This document shows, piece after piece, positions 61,156 to 64,000 of a stretch of 64,000 bases of DNA (its first letter is position 1; each line of letters begins with the position of its first letter). A program made the translations under genes and the position numbers. The stretch is taken from contig NZ_CAMJOS010000002.1 in the NCBI RefSeq assembly GCF_946407605.1, positions 62,001-126,000 of the forward strand, in the 5' to 3' direction. The notes under the pieces were generated by a model. It made no database searches and was not told the DNA's origin. It saw nothing but the letters and a program-made list of their open reading frames with translations. This DNA is from an uncultured Prevotella sp. GTDB taxonomy: Bacteria > Bacteroidota > Bacteroidia > Bacteroidales > Bacteroidaceae.

Positions 61156-62661
61156 ATGGCTTATACACGTATGACCGCTGCTGAGGCTGCAGCATTGATT
61201 AAGAATGGTGAGCACATCGCCATGAGTGGCTTCACACCTGCTGGTGTGGCCAAGGCAACAACGAAAGAGTTAGCAAAGATTGCTGTGGCTGAGCATGAGG
61301 CTGGCCGCGAGTTCAAGGTGGCTATCTTTACAGGAGCATCTACTGGACAGAGCACCGATGGTGACCTGGCAAACGCTCAGGCTATCCTCTATCGTGCCCC
61401 TTACACCACCAACCCTGACTTCCGCAAGCATGTGAACATGGGTGAGATTCCCTACAACGACCTGCACCTGAGCCACATGGCACAGGAGTTGCGCTATGGT
61501 TTCTATGGTCCGTTGGACTGGGCCATCCTCGAGGTGTGTGATATTGAGGAGGTGGGCAACGACTATCACGTTTATCTGACAGCCGCTGGTGGCATCTCGC
61601 CTACGGCTGCCCATCTGGCCAAGCACGTCATCCTTGAGCTGAACAGCTTCCACAACCCCAATGCCAAGTATATCCACGACGTTTACGAGCCGCTGGACCC
61701 CCCATACCGCAAGGCTATCCCCATTGAGCATGTAGGCGACCGCATTGGTTTGCCATACGTCAGCATCCCCAAGGACAAGGTAGTGGGCGTTGTTGAGTGC
61801 AACATCCCTGACGAGGCCCGTGCCTTCAAAGACAGCGATCCTGTGACTGACAAAATCGGATTCCTGACAGCCGAGTTCCTCGTTGAGGAGATGCACAAAG
61901 GCCGCATCCCCAAGGAGTTCCTGCCCCTGCAGAGTGGTGTGGGTTCTACCGCCAACGCTATCCTGGGTGCCCTAGGTCAGGACAAGCATGTGCCCGACTT
62001 CAATATCTACACAGAGGTGCTGCAGGATGCTGTGGTAGGCATGATGCTCAACGGACGTGTAAAGGATGCTTCAGCCTGCTCGCTCACCGTTTCCAATGAG
62101 TGCCTGATGCAGGTTTACGACAATATGGACTACTTCAAGCAGCACCTGACGCTGCGTCAGAGCGAGATCAGCAACTCGCCTGAGATTATCCGTCGCTTAG
62201 GTGTTATCGCCATCAACACCGCCATCGAGGCCGACCTCTATGGCAACGTCAACTCTACCCACATCAGCGGTACGAAGATGATGAACGGTATCGGCGGTTC
62301 TGGCGACTTCATCCGCAATGCTTATCTGAGCATCTTCACCTGTCCTTCTGTGGCCAAGGGTGGTGTCATCTCTTCAATTGTTCCCTTCGTCAGCCATCAG
62401 GACAGCTCTGAGCACGATGTGAATATCATCGTCACAGAGCAGGGTATCGCCGACCTGCGCGGAAAGGGCCCCATCCAGCGTGCCGAGGCTATCATCGAGA
62501 ACTGCGCACATCCAGACTACAAGCAGTTGCTTTGGGACTATCTGAAGATATCCAAGATGGGCCAGACACGCCACAACCTGCCTGCCGCCTTCGCCATGCA
62601 CGACACGCTGGCACGAAAGGGCGACATGCATCTCACAGACTTTTCAGAATATGTGAAATAA
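61156..62661 (+). CDS. succinate/acetate CoA-transferase (acetyl-CoA hydrolase/transferase family)
   Basis: Moves CoA between acyl groups, most likely succinate with acetyl- or propionyl-CoA, in fermentation to succinate/propionate. 501 residues, the usual length. Family marks: AMSGFTPAG near the N-terminus, GVGSTANAIL (~258), the catalytic Glu in NIYTEVLQDAVVGMM (~284), GIGGSGDFIRNAYLS (~377) and VTEQGIADLRGK. No targeting signal; cytoplasmic. Single gene with its own promoter. The preferred acyl pair cannot be read from sequence. Confidence 0.92.
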   Translation: MAYTRMTAAEAAALIKNGEHIAMSGFTPAGVAKATTKELAKIAVAEHEAGREFKVAIFTGASTGQSTDGDLANAQAILYRAPYTTNPDFRKHVNMGEIPYNDLHLSHMAQELRYGFYGPLDWAILEVCDIEEVGNDYHVYLTAAGGISPTAAHLAKHVILELNSFHNPNAKYIHDVYEPLDPPYRKAIPIEHVGDRIGLPYVSIPKDKVVGVVECNIPDEARAFKDSDPVTDKIGFLTAEFLVEEMHKGRIPKEFLPLQSGVGSTANAILGALGQDKHVPDFNIYTEVLQDAVVGMMLNGRVKDASACSLTVSNECLMQVYDNMDYFKQHLTLRQSEISNSPEIIRRLGVIAINTAIEADLYGNVNSTHISGTKMMNGIGGSGDFIRNAYLSIFTCPSVAKGGVISSIVPFVSHQDSSEHDVNIIVTEQGIADLRGKGPIQRAEAIIENCAHPDYKQLLWDYLKISKMGQTRHNLPAAFAMHDTLARKGDMHLTDFSEYVK

Positions 62662-62665
62662 GGAC

Positions 62666-62696
62666 ATGGGCTACTGCAAAACGGTAGCCCATTTCT
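62666..62696 (+). terminator. intrinsic terminator behind the CoA-transferase gene
   Basis: Perfect 9-bp stem ATGGGCTAC / GTAGCCCAT (62666-62674 / 62684-62692) followed by a weak T-rich stretch. Confidence 0.7.
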
Positions 62697-62702
62697 ATTA
62701 CA

Positions 62703-63362
62703 ATGGACGACAGACGATATCTTCAGAGCCTCATCAATGAAGGCGAGCACCAGCAGCAGGACTTCAAGTACAGGGTGTCCGATGCCCAGAAGCTGGCCAA
62801 GTCAGTATCGGCATTTGCCAATACTGACGGAGGACGCCTGCTGATTGGCGTTCGTGATGATGGTCACATGTCTGGCGTTCGCGACGAGGAGGAGATCTAT
62901 ATGATGCACCAGGCCGCCTATCGCTATTGCCATCCTGAGGCCAGCATCAAGTTCGACACCTTCCATGTCAGTCCTTCCGATACGCATGATGGCAGCCGGG
63001 GCCTCCGCACCATTGTCGTTGCCACCGTTTCTCCCTCAGAGAAGCGCCCCATCTGCGCCGTTAGCGACGATGGCAAACAGCGGGCCTATATCCGCATTGC
63101 CGACGAGAACATCGTGGCCTCACCCGTTCATCTGGCTATCTGGCGAGAGTCGCAAAACCCGCAAGGCTCTATGATGACCTATACCGATGCCGTACGAAAG
63201 CTCATCGATGCCCTGCACGACCAGCGTCTTACCCTTAACCAGCTGGTACGTCGCTCTACCCTCCCCCGCCAGAAAGTTATCACCCTTCTGGCCCGCCTCA
63301 TCCGCTTCCATGTTGCACAATGGGAATATGCTGACCAGCAGTTCCTGTTCTGTTTAATATAA
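62703..63362 (+). CDS. AlbA_2 (Schlafen-like) domain ATP-binding protein
   Basis: 219 residues. The N-terminal AlbA_2 domain (~1-135) shows QDFKYRVSDAQKLAKSVSAFANTDGGRLLIGVRDDG, the family signature, and IRIADENIVAS. A C-terminal winged-helix segment follows (~160-219). Such proteins act as regulators or nucleic-acid binders and are also found in defence systems, but this one is short and stands alone after the CoA-transferase gene (40-base gap). No catalytic nuclease residues were recognised. Function unknown. Confidence 0.8.
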   Translation: MDDRRYLQSLINEGEHQQQDFKYRVSDAQKLAKSVSAFANTDGGRLLIGVRDDGHMSGVRDEEEIYMMHQAAYRYCHPEASIKFDTFHVSPSDTHDGSRGLRTIVVATVSPSEKRPICAVSDDGKQRAYIRIADENIVASPVHLAIWRESQNPQGSMMTYTDAVRKLIDALHDQRLTLNQLVRRSTLPRQKVITLLARLIRFHVAQWEYADQQFLFCLI

Positions 63363-63365
63363 AGG

Positions 63366-63482
63366 TGCCATTATCGTCACAGTAAAACAACTTGTTTTAC
63401 TATTAAAGGAATAATCCCTTTCATTGTAAAGTGCCATACTTTTCAAGGTAAAACAACTTGTTTTACTGTGGCGATGATGGCA
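63366..63482. repeat. 117-bp inverted-repeat structure with paired 19-21-bp palindromes
   Basis: Arms 63366-63400 and 63448-63482 are reverse complements with three mismatches and begin TGCCAT. Each arm contains GTAAAACAACTTGTTTTAC, itself a palindrome. The centre contains two smaller hairpins. It fills the gap between two convergent genes and looks like a miniature inverted-repeat element or a strong bidirectional terminator. Confidence 0.75.
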
Positions 63483-63488
63483 AGTCAC

Positions 63489-63689
63489 TCAGTTGGAGCT
63501 ATCCCTGTCGTGTGATTCGTAGTTAGTACGACCATCGGCCTCGCCTTGCAAAGCTTCCTGAAAGGAGTCCCAGTCCTGGAAGCCCACTAAGAGGGAAAGG
63601 CGGTCGAGGGTTTTACGGTTAGGTTTGTGCAGCAGTTCCTTTTCTACGGCAGAAAGCAGCTTTTTCAGCGCTTCACGTTTTTTTTCCAT
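63489..63689 (-). CDS. small hypothetical protein
   Basis: 66 residues, no recognised family. The first half is a basic amphipathic helix (MEKKREALKKLLSAVEKELLHK); the rest contains LDRLSLLVGFQDWDSFQEAL, possibly a second helix. It starts 3 bases after the stop of the glycosyltransferase gene, so it is likely translated with it. No signal peptide. Close spacing and an uninterrupted frame are the main support. Confidence 0.55.
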   Translation of the reverse strand: MEKKREALKKLLSAVEKELLHKPNRKTLDRLSLLVGFQDWDSFQEALQGEADGRTNYESHDRDSSN

Positions 63690-63692
63690 ATC

Positions 63693-64000
63693 TTAAAGCA
63701 TTTCTCTATATAAGTCGGCAAATCGCTGGGCAGCACCCGTATTCTCGAAACGTTTGACGTATTCCTGGCTCAACTCGATGCGACGCTGGCGCCCTTTCAC
63801 TCCGAAAAGCACCTGACTGATGGCATGGGCCATCGCCTCGTCGTCGTCAGGATCGACATACAAGCTGTCTGGACCGCCTGCTTCTTCGAGACACGACCCT
63901 GTGCAGGCCACCACAGGCAGTCCCAAGCGGATGGCTTCGATGATGGGAATGCCGAAGCCCTCGTAGCGTGAGGGATAGACAAAGGCATCGGCCATGCGAT
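63693..64000 (-). CDS. glycosyltransferase family 4 protein, C-terminal part
   Basis: The gene runs off the window; only the last ~102 residues are seen. ADAFVYPSRYEGFGIPIIEAIRLGLPVVA holds the E-x7-E nucleotide-sugar motif of retaining GT4 enzymes, followed by a Gly/Glu-rich loop (CLEEAGGPDSLYVDPDD) and the C-terminal helix pair (LSQEYVKRFENTGAAQRFADLY). Likely builds cell-surface polysaccharide. The reading frame is open to the window edge (position 64000), so the first Met seen (63995) is internal. Confidence 0.88.
   Translation of the reverse strand, partial: RMADAFVYPSRYEGFGIPIIEAIRLGLPVVACTGSCLEEAGGPDSLYVDPDDDEAMAHAISQVLFGVKGRQRRIELSQEYVKRFENTGAAQRFADLYREML

Noticed and set aside
62703..63362. 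Defence island built around the AlbA_2/Schlafen-like protein
   Set aside because: The gene is short and flanked by metabolic and glycosyltransferase genes, with no other defence component in view.

Overview
The window looks like a chromosomal segment of a member of the Bacteroidota, most likely Prevotella or a close relative in Prevotellaceae. The pointers are: about two dozen promoters of the TAnnTTTG (-7) type, often with a TTG/TTTG box 19-20 bases upstream, and almost no Shine-Dalgarno sequences; an ExbB-ExbD-ExbD-TonB cluster; a BlaI/M56-TonB pair; a SecDF fusion; DUF5723 and helix-hairpin-helix outer-membrane proteins; a smalltalk peptide beside an HU-like protein; short C-terminal tails of the NGKKV type on secreted proteins; and plant cell-wall enzymes (GH29, GH3, CE1). 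A succinate CoA-transferase and an anaerobic ribonucleotide reductase fit a strict anaerobe. These placements are inference from gene content.

Layout. 1-8.4 kb (leftward): TonB energy-transduction operon, aspartate aminotransferase, lptF/G-ribBA, a START-like protein. 8.5-10.5 kb (rightward): tRNA-Met and typA. 10.5-13 kb (leftward): mtnN-luxS (methyl cycle/AI-2) and a duplicated secreted protein. 13-15.6 kb: a repeat-rich, gene-poor stretch with two large inverted-repeat structures, an HU-like gene, the smalltalk gene, an orphan leftward promoter with terminators, and a relic of a secreted protein tail. 15.6-25.4 kb: C1-type peptidase lipoprotein, cysS, a lipoprotein/DUF5723 pair, tRNA-Arg, GH29 fucosidase. 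25.5-34.1 kb (leftward): nrdDG, secDF, a nuclease-fold protein and a rhomboid. 34.3-42.3 kb: HU, an lrp-peptidase-dehydrogenase operon, three tandem FKBP isomerases, and a BlaI/M56-TonB sensor pair. 42.4-46.7 kb: transglutaminase lipoprotein, ABC ATPase, hemolysin III. 46.7-54.5 kb: rnr divergent from dapB-lepB-lepB2-wbqC-HHH protein. 54.6-64 kb: AICAR transformylase, GH3 and CE1 hemicellulose enzymes, succinate CoA-transferase, an AlbA_2 protein, and the end of a glycosyltransferase.

The most unusual content is a set of short tandem repeats, mostly of 7-bp unit (GGTGAAA, TTTCAAC, GGAAAGA and relatives). They lie directly behind stop codons, between genes, and in frame inside at least five genes (cysS, the GH29 gene, an ABC ATPase, rnr three times, wbqC). 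Some carry GC-rich palindromic cores that recur at five places. Two adjacent ~225-bp structures before the HU-like gene have arms of 8-bp repeats around perfect 38- and 30-bp AT palindromes. I know of no named family that matches these, and I consider them the best candidate for an undescribed system in this window.
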